Of a DNA stretch of 15,936 nt, positions 7,689 to 14,874 are shown one piece after another. Location: NCBI GenBank assembly GCA_905214865.1, contig CAJMNO010000036.1:1-15936 (forward strand), in the 5' to 3' direction. The notes beneath the pieces are model-generated. The model did not search any database, was not told the origin of the DNA, and saw only the letters and a program-made list of their open reading frames with translations. How positions within the stretch are numbered: position 1 is the first letter of the stretch; each line of letters opens with the position of its first letter. The position numbers and the translations under genes were made by a program. Source of the DNA: an uncultured bacterium. GTDB lineage: Bacteria > Actinomycetota > Coriobacteriia > Coriobacteriales > Atopobiaceae.

Positions 7689-10019
7689 TTACGGAAACAG
7701 AATCTTCCGCTTGCCGTCCCGCCCCGTCTGGAACTCCGCCAGGAAGAAGTTGCGGGCGATGCTCTCCATCATCATCCGTTGCATGTCCTGGAAGGAGCGG
7801 TACGCCTCACGACTGTACTCGAAGATGGGGTTGCGCTGCGCGGTGCCCCGGGAGACGATGGCGTACTGGAGCTGCTGCAGGTAGTCGACCTCCTCGACCC
7901 AGCCCTCGTCGAGTGCCTTCAGCATGCAGGCGCGCGTGTAGTCCTGCAGGTCCTCGGACGAGGCGAACGTGGCGACCTTGGCGGCGTAGAGCCTCTTGGC
8001 ATAGGCATCCATCCTGCCCAGCAGCGTACGGGCGTCCGGGGCGTCCCGGAGCATGGAGAGTTCGCCTTCGTCCAGCTCGTAGGACAGGTTGTCCAGCACG
8101 TAGCGGTTGAGCTCGGCCTGCGTGAGCCTGGGGTGCCCCTCCACGAAGCGGCCCAGGTTCTGGCGAACGACCGAGAGCACCTGTTCCTCCGGCACCGCCT
8201 CGCCGTCCAGCAGCCTGTTCCGCGCGCCGTACAGGATCTCGCGCTGCCGGCGCAGGATTCGGTCGTAGCGAACCGCCTGCTCACGGGACGATACGCTCTG
8301 CTCGCCTATGGTCCTCTGGGCGCGGTCGATCACGCCCCGGAGCCTCCGGCGCGAGACCGTTCGGTCGGCGTCCAGGATCTGCGAGACCCTCTCGGGGTAC
8401 ATCTGGGTCACGACCTCATCCTCCAGGGAGACGAAGAACTGGCTCGACCCCGGGTCGCCCTGCCTGCCTGCGCGGCCCCGCGCCTGGCGCTCGAGGCGCG
8501 TGTTCTGCATGCGGCCCAGGCCGATCACGGCAAGTCCTCCCAGCTCGCGGACGCCCTCGCCCAGCTTGATGTCGGTCCCGCGCCCCGCCATGCCGGTGGA
8601 GACCGTCACGGCGTTCTTCTGGCCCGCCGCCGCGATGATCTCTGCCTCCCAGTAGGCGTTGTTCGCGTTCAGCACGCTGTGGGGCACGTGCTTCTCGACC
8701 AGCATCCTTGAGAAGATCTGCGTGTCCTGGATTGTAGCCGTGACCACCAGGACGGGACGGCCGCTCGCGTGGCAGCGAAGCGCCTCCTTGAGGGCGGCCT
8801 CGTACTGATCCTCCGCGGTCTGGAAGTAGCGGTCCTCCCTGTCCACCCTCTGGACCCTGCGGTGCGTCGGGACCACCACCACGCGCTTGTGGTACACGTG
8901 CAGCAGCTCGCGCCTGGCGTCCGAGAACGTGCCACTCATGCCGCACATCGTGGGGAACATGAGGAACAGGTTCTGGTAGGTGATGGATGCCACGGAGCGC
9001 TGCTCCTGCGAGATCTCCAGGTGCTCCTTCTGCTCCAGCGCCTGGTGCACACCCCCGCGCAGCTTCATGCCCGGGAGGCTCCTGCCCGTGCTGTTGTCCA
9101 GGAGGACGACCTCGCCCTTGTCGGACACCATGTAGTCCTTCTGCGGCTTGAACAGCACCCTCGCGCGCAGGGCCAGTTGGATGTGCCGGTTGAGATCGAA
9201 GCTCTCGCGTGCAAACAGGTTGTTGATGCCAAAGAAGCGCTCCGCGTAGCTCACGCCCGCGTCGGTCAGCCAGACAGCCTTGTCCTCAACCTCGTAGTCG
9301 CGGTCCTCCCTGAGCGTCGAGGCGAAGAAGTCGGCAGTCGCGTAGAGGTCGGACTGCACGCGCGGGGAGCCCGAGATGACCAGGGGCATCTGCGCGCTGT
9401 CCAGCAGTACCGAGTCCGCCTCGTCGATCAGGATGAAGTCGAAGTCCCTGAGGAAGCGGTCCTCCGCCCGCTTGACGAGGTTGTTCAGCAGGTAGTCGAA
9501 CGCCAGCACCCCATGGGTGGTGTAGAGGATGTCCGCCGCGTAGTTCTCGCGCTTCTCATCGTTGGTGAGGGTGTGGTCGGGCGTCTGCGAGACGCCCGCT
9601 CGCTCCGTCAGCCCCATGAACGCGAACACCGGGCGCATGTGATCCGCGTCACGGTAGGCCAGGTACTCGTTTGCCGTGACCAGGATCGTGCTCCGGCCCG
9701 TGAGGGCATGGAGGTAGAGGGGCATGGTCGCCGTGAGGGTCTTGCCCTCCCCGGTGCTCATCTCCGCGAGGCAGCCCGCCTGCAGGGCCGCCGCGCCGTA
9801 GATCTGCTCGTCGTACGGATAGGTGCCCAGCACCCTGCGGTCCGCCTCGGCGATTGCCGCGTATGCCTCGGGCATGATCGCGTCGAGCGACCTGCCCCTC
9901 GCGAGCTCGCGCCTGAGCCTGGGGGTCTCGGCACGCAGCTCGTCGTCAGAGAGCCCGCGCACCCGCTCCGCGTTTGACCTCACGGCGGCTACGGCCCTCC
10001 TGAACCTTCTCTCCGTCAT
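7689..10019 (-). CDS. secA2: Accessory Sec translocase ATPase SecA2
   Basis: A 776-residue motor ATPase that drives the glycosylated adhesin through the SecY2 channel. It has the SecA order: Walker A STGEGKT (residues 88-94, K93), DEAD box LIDEAD (DEAD at 199-202), a preprotein-binding and second nucleotide-binding region with TVSTGMAGRGTDIKLG, and the SecA finger motif RQARGRAGRQGDPGSSQFF (near 505-525). The C-terminus lacks the cysteine-rich zinc and SecB-binding tail of many housekeeping SecAs and is slightly shorter, as expected for SecA2 of this system. The ATG at 10019 overlaps the asp3 TGA (ATGA, 4 bp) and has GAGAGGG about six bases upstream. The reading frame stays open further upstream to 10118, but that extension lies within asp3 and resembles no SecA. 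Confidence 0.96.
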   Translation of the reverse strand: MTERRFRRAVAAVRSNAERVRGLSDDELRAETPRLRRELARGRSLDAIMPEAYAAIAEADRRVLGTYPYDEQIYGAAALQAGCLAEMSTGEGKTLTATMPLYLHALTGRSTILVTANEYLAYRDADHMRPVFAFMGLTERAGVSQTPDHTLTNDEKRENYAADILYTTHGVLAFDYLLNNLVKRAEDRFLRDFDFILIDEADSVLLDSAQMPLVISGSPRVQSDLYATADFFASTLREDRDYEVEDKAVWLTDAGVSYAERFFGINNLFARESFDLNRHIQLALRARVLFKPQKDYMVSDKGEVVLLDNSTGRSLPGMKLRGGVHQALEQKEHLEISQEQRSVASITYQNLFLMFPTMCGMSGTFSDARRELLHVYHKRVVVVPTHRRVQRVDREDRYFQTAEDQYEAALKEALRCHASGRPVLVVTATIQDTQIFSRMLVEKHVPHSVLNANNAYWEAEIIAAAGQKNAVTVSTGMAGRGTDIKLGEGVRELGGLAVIGLGRMQNTRLERQARGRAGRQGDPGSSQFFVSLEDEVVTQMYPERVSQILDADRTVSRRRLRGVIDRAQRTIGEQSVSSREQAVRYDRILRRQREILYGARNRLLDGEAVPEEQVLSVVRQNLGRFVEGHPRLTQAELNRYVLDNLSYELDEGELSMLRDAPDARTLLGRMDAYAKRLYAAKVATFASSEDLQDYTRACMLKALDEGWVEEVDYLQQLQYAIVSRGTAQRNPIFEYSREAYRSFQDMQRMMMESIARNFFLAEFQTGRDGKRKILFP

Positions 10020-10462
10020 TCTGGGTCCCTCTCGGTGATCGTGAAGGAGTGGAAGCGAAACGAGTGCGCCCCGGCACAGATCAGCTGCGCCTCGTAGCTG
10101 TAGGTCTTGAGCGGGCACCTCAGGTCCATCTCCGGCTGGTCCATGACCAGGCTCCCGGCCTCGTCACCGTTCTTGCCGTGGAACACGAAGCGCAGGAAGA
10201 TGCCCTGCGGCACGTCGCTGTCGATGTCAAAGGACACGTGATAGCGACCCTCGCCGTCGATGATCGGCAGGGACGGCTCGACCCTCCTCTCCTGGAAGTT
10301 GACCATGGAGTACCAGGACTTGATCACCGTCCCCGCGGGCATCAGGGCGTTGCGAAACTCCACGTCGTCACGCGCGTGGAACTCCAGCTCCGACCCGTAC
10401 AGGTAGACGCCGCTGGCATGCTCGTCCCAATAGACGGTCCAGTTCCTATCTTGCTCCGGCAT
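10016..10462 (-). CDS. asp3: Accessory Sec system protein Asp3
   Basis: A 148-residue cytosolic protein. In the family Asp3 binds Asp1 and Asp2 and has a carbohydrate-binding-module-like beta sandwich that helps recognise the glycosylated repeats. Matching features are the early WTVYWDEHASGVYLYGSELE, the core VEFRNALMPAGTVIKSWYS with SLPIIDGEGRYHVSFD, and the C-terminal YEAQLICAGAHSFRFHSFTI. The sequence is rich in aromatic and beta-forming residues, with no signal peptide or membrane segment. The ATG at 10462 has AGGGGG four bases upstream. The reading frame is open further upstream to 10561, but that stretch is a low-complexity shadow of asp2. It overlaps asp2 by 17 bp and secA2 by 4 bp, suggesting coupled translation. 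Confidence 0.9.
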   Translation of the reverse strand: MPEQDRNWTVYWDEHASGVYLYGSELEFHARDDVEFRNALMPAGTVIKSWYSMVNFQERRVEPSLPIIDGEGRYHVSFDIDSDVPQGIFLRFVFHGKNGDEAGSLVMDQPEMDLRCPLKTYSYEAQLICAGAHSFRFHSFTITERDPE

Positions 10463-11963
10463 CGCGCCCCCTGCCCCTTCCGTACTCCTGGCACAGCACG
10501 CGGCGGTACTGGGCCACGAACCAGCCCACGATGCCCCGCGTGTCGTCGTTGTGGCGGCCATGGAGGCCCTTCCCTATCACCTTGGCCCCGTTCCCGCTCA
10601 CGTGCGACAGCAGCTGCTGGTAGGCGTCGTGGTCGTAGTCGTCCTCGATCATGTATGCGGCGTAGATGGTGCGTCCGGACCAGTCCGTTTGGTCAAAGCG
10701 GTCCCAGAACCTGCTGTTCAGCCGATCGACGGCGGACTCGCCCAGGCTGCCGCACTCCTTCCAGAGCAGGTCGAGCGAGGTCGGGAACACGCCCGGCCGC
10801 TGCAGCCGCTCGTTCTTGGCGACGTTGCCCAGGCTCAGGAGTGGCTTTCCCACGATCACGTCGCCGGAACGGACCATGGTGCCGTAGTACAGCGCGCCGA
10901 AGGTCCCCATCGAGAGGCCGGAGAGGACCGTCTGTCCCTCCGTGAACCCAAGCTCCCCCAGGGCCTCCCCTATCGCCCTGCAGACCAGGCCCTCGTACTC
11001 CTCGCTACCCAGGTAGAAGGCTCCGCCCTCCAGCCTCGCGTCGCTCACCAGCAGGAACGGGCAGCCCATCCGCCGCATCATGTGGTAGCCCTCAAAGCCC
11101 TCCATGGTCTTGTAGCCGGAGAAGTACACGCACAGGGGCGGCCTCAGGTCGCCCGGGTCAAAGTAGGTGAACAGCTCCTCCCGGTCGGAGGTGACCCAGC
11201 GTCGCCCGCCCGGCACGAAGGCGCCCACCCCACGGCGCGAGTGGCGGTCGTGGAGGGCCCGGATCCTGAGCGTCCCCTGGCCCCGTGCATTGAGCGTCAC
11301 GAAGACGGGACCCGGGAGCTTGTCGTTGTCGATGGTCACCGGCTGCCGAAGGTCCTCCTCCGAGAACCTCCAGACGTTCTGAATCACCGAGACGCTGCCA
11401 CGGGGAAACTGCACCACCTGCAGCTCAATCTGCACGTCGCCGTCCTTCTCGTACTCAAGCCAGAGGTCGATCGCCTGCCCCTGCTCCACCGGGACGTTAC
11501 CGCGCCAGAAGGCAAGCTGCTGCATGGACTCGCCGAACGAGCCCTGCAGGACCGCCTCGGTGTAGCCGTTCCAGCGCACGCTGCCATGGAAGTTGGGAGA
11601 AATCGCCATCGCATGAGGGTCGTACTTCTCGCCATAGGGCCTTGAGAAGTAGTTCCTCAGGTCGTCCCGGAGAAACCGCGGGACGTCCGCCTCCGCATAC
11701 CGCCTTCCCATGCGACTGCGCATCAGGCGTGCCATCCGTGCGTCCAGGGAGATGTCATCGGACACGAACAGGCAGTATGCACGAACGTGGCGGGCGAGAT
11801 ACGCCACCTCCTGCGCCGCGAGGGCGCGTGCCACGAACGCGATGTCATACTCGGGGTCGTCGTCCTCGAGGGCGGGCTCGAAGCACCACTCCACGTCCTC
11901 CCCCAGCTCCACCAGCCCGGAGTAGTCGCTACCCCCGAGCTGCAGCGCCCGAATGCTGACCAA
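10446..11963 (-). CDS. asp2: Accessory Sec system O-acetyltransferase Asp2
   Basis: A 505-residue protein with a C-terminal alpha/beta-hydrolase domain. In streptococci Asp2 acetylates the GlcNAc on the adhesin and is also needed for export through its complex with Asp1 and Asp3. The nucleophile elbow is GLSMGTFGALYYG, with Ser351 in G-L-S-M-G. The likely catalytic His is H471 in GRHNDD (H468 is just before it), and an acid is available in MIEDDYDHD. All parts of a Ser-Asp/Glu-His triad therefore appear present. The N-terminal portion (IRALQLGGSDYSG, later VFVSDDISLDA-like) fits the Asp2 family. The start is TTG at 11963, nine bases after a GGAGG core that is part of a 13-nt match to the 16S 3' end. 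It overlaps the end of asp1 by 35 bp and asp3 by 17 bp. Confidence 0.93.
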   Translation of the reverse strand: MVSIRALQLGGSDYSGLVELGEDVEWCFEPALEDDDPEYDIAFVARALAAQEVAYLARHVRAYCLFVSDDISLDARMARLMRSRMGRRYAEADVPRFLRDDLRNYFSRPYGEKYDPHAMAISPNFHGSVRWNGYTEAVLQGSFGESMQQLAFWRGNVPVEQGQAIDLWLEYEKDGDVQIELQVVQFPRGSVSVIQNVWRFSEEDLRQPVTIDNDKLPGPVFVTLNARGQGTLRIRALHDRHSRRGVGAFVPGGRRWVTSDREELFTYFDPGDLRPPLCVYFSGYKTMEGFEGYHMMRRMGCPFLLVSDARLEGGAFYLGSEEYEGLVCRAIGEALGELGFTEGQTVLSGLSMGTFGALYYGTMVRSGDVIVGKPLLSLGNVAKNERLQRPGVFPTSLDLLWKECGSLGESAVDRLNSRFWDRFDQTDWSGRTIYAAYMIEDDYDHDAYQQLLSHVSGNGAKVIGKGLHGRHNDDTRGIVGWFVAQYRRVLCQEYGRGRGRDAGAR

Positions 11964-13548
11964 TCCGGATCACCTCCTTCCAAGCCTTCACGAGCTCCGC
12001 GGAGGTGAACCTTCCGCCCAGCTCGTACGACGCGATCTGCGCCTCGTTGAAATTCTCCACGCTGCCAAGGTAGAAGTCCACGACATCGGCAAGCTGCGAG
12101 ACGTCCCCTATGACCCTGCCATTCTTCCCGTCCTCGAGGTATTCCGTCCCGCACATGGCTATCTGCGGGATTCCCGTGCTCATGGCCGAGATCTGCAGGA
12201 ACTGGTCGGGCAGGGGCGAGAGGTCCACGACCACGCGCTGTTCGCGGATCGTGCGGCTCACGTGCAGCTCGTCCACGCACTGGCTCACGGAGAAGACCAC
12301 CGGGGTGGCGTCCCCCTCCGGCAGCTGGTTCTCGGACACCCCCTGACCGTCGCTCGCCATCTCCGGGTCCAAGCCGGCCCTCTGGAGGGCGCCCTGGGCC
12401 TGCCTGAGCAGGGCAATCCTCTGGTCGTAGTGCGCCGAGCGCGTGAAGAGGCACACCCGGGCCAGGTGGTTCCTCGTGATGACGTAGTTGGCAAGCGAGA
12501 CGATCGTGGCGTCAAACAGCTCCGGTGACAGCGAGTCGACGGCGACCAGGACGTTCTGAACGTGCAGGTGCAGGCTGACGCCAAACTCCACCCTGGCCTC
12601 GTAGGGGGTGATCACGCGCACCGGGACGGTGCTTGACCCCATGAGCTCGCACACGTCGAAGGCGGTTGCCTCCTTGTCGGCCACCACGCACGCCGCCGAC
12701 GAGAGCAGCCTCCTCCCCGCAGGCGTGAGGCCCCTCTCCCCCATGCGACGACCAAAGAACGAGAGGACCTTGGGACGCCCGGCGAGGGCATGGTCCAGGA
12801 CCTCGGAGTGCCGTGGGTCCATGGCGATGGTGAACACGTCGTCGCCCGACGTGTCCCTCAGGAAGTCGGCAAACACCTCCTCGATCACGTCGTCCAGGCG
12901 GTCGTAGCGCTGCCTCTGGTACGGGACCCGCTTGGCTGAATCTCCGCTCCCGTGCATGAACCACGCGCTGGCGGGGTTGATGACCACGTGCCCGTCCGTC
13001 AGGAACTGCGCAAGCTTCCAGGTGCCCCCCTCGTCGAAGAACCGCCTTCGAACGGGGGCTCCATCCTTGTAGGACACCTGGCACGAGACGAAGCCGCGGT
13101 CGTCGTAGAGGTTGGTGCAGACGCGCTGCCCACCCTGGAACATGTCCACCAGGAACATGTTTCCGTCCTCGGCAAACTCCACCTGCGCGAACTTCTCGCC
13201 CCCTCTCATCGCCAGCACGGCAAAGGGAGAGTAGACAAACTCCACGTCGTCTGGCCAGGCGAGGTCGTGGAACGAGAACGTGCGCATGGAGCGGGAGGAG
13301 ATTCCCTGCATCGCGTCGAAGCACGACCAGTAAGGCGCGTGGTACACGCCCTGGCGGTGGAGGAAGTGGCGGAAGTTGGGAGAGAAGCCCAGGAGCACGA
13401 TCTGGAACGGGGCCACGTGGCGGCGGAAGAACAACTGAACCTGCTTCACGGTGTCGTCAAACTCCGTCACGGTCCTGGCGCGATACCAGGCCTGCTCGTT
13501 CTCCATCCACTCACCCTGCTTATACCAGGCAGGAACAAAGTACTGCAC
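11929..13548 (-). CDS. asp1: Accessory Sec system protein Asp1
   Basis: A 539-residue protein that in the family scaffolds Asp2 and Asp3 and links the glycosylated adhesin to SecA2. It has a GT-B-like fold related to GtfA/GtfB but no transferase activity. The N-terminus (MQYFVPAWYKQGEWMENEQAWYR) is characteristic of Asp1. A beta-rich module of the GtfA/GtfB type follows at about 120-200 (FAEDGNMFLVDMF, NLYDDRGFVSCQVSYKDG, RRFFDEGGTWKLAQFL). The C-terminal Rossmann-like half holds VVVDLSPLPDQFLQISAMSTGIPQI. No EX7E pair is seen. The start is GTG at 13548, with GGGGTGA six bases upstream and 14 bases after the secY2 stop. Its last codons contain the asp2 ribosome site. Confidence 0.93.
   Translation of the reverse strand: MQYFVPAWYKQGEWMENEQAWYRARTVTEFDDTVKQVQLFFRRHVAPFQIVLLGFSPNFRHFLHRQGVYHAPYWSCFDAMQGISSRSMRTFSFHDLAWPDDVEFVYSPFAVLAMRGGEKFAQVEFAEDGNMFLVDMFQGGQRVCTNLYDDRGFVSCQVSYKDGAPVRRRFFDEGGTWKLAQFLTDGHVVINPASAWFMHGSGDSAKRVPYQRQRYDRLDDVIEEVFADFLRDTSGDDVFTIAMDPRHSEVLDHALAGRPKVLSFFGRRMGERGLTPAGRRLLSSAACVVADKEATAFDVCELMGSSTVPVRVITPYEARVEFGVSLHLHVQNVLVAVDSLSPELFDATIVSLANYVITRNHLARVCLFTRSAHYDQRIALLRQAQGALQRAGLDPEMASDGQGVSENQLPEGDATPVVFSVSQCVDELHVSRTIREQRVVVDLSPLPDQFLQISAMSTGIPQIAMCGTEYLEDGKNGRVIGDVSQLADVVDFYLGSVENFNEAQIASYELGGRFTSAELVKAWKEVIRIGQHSGAAARG
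11967..11979 (-). promoter_or_regulatory. 13-nt ribosome-binding site for asp2 inside asp1
   Basis: The minus strand reads AAGGAGGTGATCC, the exact complement of the universal 16S 3' tail GGATCACCTCCTT. Its GGAGG core lies nine bases before the TTG start of asp2. The same bases encode K-E-V-I-R near the end of Asp1. The site justifies the TTG start and the 35-bp overlap, and probably keeps Asp2 synthesis high despite the poor start codon. Confidence 0.85.
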
Positions 13549-13562
13549 GCTGCGTCACCCCC

Positions 13563-14804
13563 CTACATGAAGAACCGATACGCGTCGTACCGGTAGTACG
13601 AGGCGATCTCCTGGCCAAGGCTGCAGACGATGCTGGTGACGATCATCATCGACGTGGGGTCCATGGCGAGCGCCGCCGGAATCATCTCCTGCATCGACAG
13701 CACGAGCGAGGCGGCCATGCAGGACGCCTGCAGCACGCCGCTGATCAGGCTCCACCGAAGCACGGTGCTCGTCAGGAACCGCTTGGTCTGCTCGCCCGCG
13801 TACATCCCGACGATGCTGTCGCCGTTGCGCTGCATCTGGTGTGCCGTCTCCCGCGGATTGAGCATCAGGAAAGAGAACAGCACGGCGAGGGCGACTATCA
13901 GGACAAGGTACACCGCCACGCCCAGGGGCCTGGTCAGGACCATGTTGTCGCTGATGGAAACAAGCATCGCGTTCTCGGGATACAGGCCCGCAAGCATGTG
14001 GACGAGGTAGTACGGCAGGAGAAACGCGGACGACGCAAACATGACCGGCATGATGCCCATGGGGGCGCGCTTGTAGGCAAGGTAGTTCTGGTCGGCATGC
14101 ACGTTATGGATCGAGACCCTCTGCAGGGGGACCTTGATCATCGAGTTCTCCATGTAGGCGGTGGCAGCAATCGCCACCATGCACAGGAGGGCGATCGCTG
14201 GGAACTCGAAGAAGTGGTTGGCGCTCATGTTCTGGGCGAGCGAGAGCACGATGTTCAGGAGGATGATCGGCATCGAGGCACCGACCCCATGCCGCTCGTT
14301 CTCGAGGCACATGAGGCTTGTCAGCATCGCGCCGCCAAACATCTCAAGGATCACGATCGACCTAACCAGCCAGAGCGGACCCGCGTCCGGGCGATACGAG
14401 AGCCCATACGACTGCACGACCGCCATCACAACGCTGAAGACGACGGAGACCCAGCGCATCCAGCGGTCACTCTGGATCTTCGAGATCTTGGCCCTCGAGG
14501 TCGAGTTGCGGAACGCGAAGATAATCTGGACGAGGAGCGACGCGTTGAGGTAGGGGGCGATTCCCAGGGCCATCACCGTCATCCGATACCTGTCGCCGCT
14601 GACCAGCGTGGAGAGGAAGTACTGTGCTCCGCTGCCGCCGCCCGTCTCGTCCGCAGCCACGCCGTACAGAAGGATGCTCCGGCAGAGCATGTAGGCAGCC
14701 ACCACGAGGGCCGTGAACAGGAGCCGGTTCCGCAGCTCGTGTGTTTGCCGCATGTCCATTAGAAACGAATCCTTCCCGTGCACCGTCATCCCCTCCGACT
14801 GCAT
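13563..14804 (-). CDS. secY2: Accessory Sec translocon channel SecY2
   Basis: A membrane channel of up to 413 residues, dedicated to the serine-rich adhesin. About ten hydrophobic segments can be read: LLFTALVVAAYMLCRSILLYG, MTVMALGIAPYLNASLLVQIIFAF, WVSVVFSVVMAVVQSYGL, IVILEMFGGAMLTSLMCL, MPIILLNIVLSLAQ, IALLCMVAIAATAYM, MFASSAFLLPYYLVHMLAGL, VYLVLIVALAVLFSFLML, SLISGVLQASCMAASLVL and MMIVTSIVCSLGQEIASYY. The family marker LENERHGVGASMPIILLN is present. The sequence is divergent from housekeeping SecY and is placed by context. The start is uncertain. The outermost ATG (14804) has no ribosome site. GTG at 14783 sits eight bases after GGAGG, and ATG at 14759 sits ten after AAGGA. The first hydrophobic segment begins after all of these. 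SecE/SecG partners are not visible here. Confidence 0.92.
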   Translation of the reverse strand: MQSEGMTVHGKDSFLMDMRQTHELRNRLLFTALVVAAYMLCRSILLYGVAADETGGGSGAQYFLSTLVSGDRYRMTVMALGIAPYLNASLLVQIIFAFRNSTSRAKISKIQSDRWMRWVSVVFSVVMAVVQSYGLSYRPDAGPLWLVRSIVILEMFGGAMLTSLMCLENERHGVGASMPIILLNIVLSLAQNMSANHFFEFPAIALLCMVAIAATAYMENSMIKVPLQRVSIHNVHADQNYLAYKRAPMGIMPVMFASSAFLLPYYLVHMLAGLYPENAMLVSISDNMVLTRPLGVAVYLVLIVALAVLFSFLMLNPRETAHQMQRNGDSIVGMYAGEQTKRFLTSTVLRWSLISGVLQASCMAASLVLSMQEMIPAALAMDPTSMMIVTSIVCSLGQEIASYYRYDAYRFFM

Positions 14805-14817
14805 AGAAGCCCACTGT

Positions 14818-14854
14818 GGCCACCCGCCCCGCTTCCAACGCGAGGCAGGTGGCC
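14818..14854 (-). terminator. Strong hairpin between the adhesin gene and secY2
   Basis: On the minus transcript GGCCACCTGCC and GGCGGGTGGCC pair over 11 bp with one G-U, around a 15-nt loop that contains a further CGC/GCG pairing. It begins 21 bases past the adhesin stop and ends 13 bases before the outermost secY2 ATG. No U-tract follows, and no promoter is evident between it and secY2. It may be a partial terminator, an RNA stability or processing element, or a translation-limiting structure. Confidence 0.6.
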
Positions 14855-14874
14855 AGACCTCTCAACCCATGTCG

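Noticed and set aside
7689..10019. Housekeeping SecA (SecA1)
   Set aside because: The length, the missing zinc tail and the position between asp3 and gtfA all point to SecA2.
10020..10118. N-terminal extension of SecA2 to 10118
   Set aside because: It lies within asp3 in another frame and resembles no SecA. The ATG at 10019 has a ribosome site and the usual ATGA overlap.
10463..10561. N-terminal extension of Asp3 to 10561
   Set aside because: It is low-complexity Thr/Ala/Ser sequence antiphase to asp2. The ATG at 10462 has a good ribosome site and gives the usual family N-terminus.
5159..11645. Long plus-strand open frames opposite gtfB, gtfA, secA2 and asp2 (e.g. 6682-7884, 8769-9977, 10551-11645)
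   Set aside because: They are rich in Val/Leu/His/Arg with no recognisable domains, and each mirrors a well-supported minus-strand gene.
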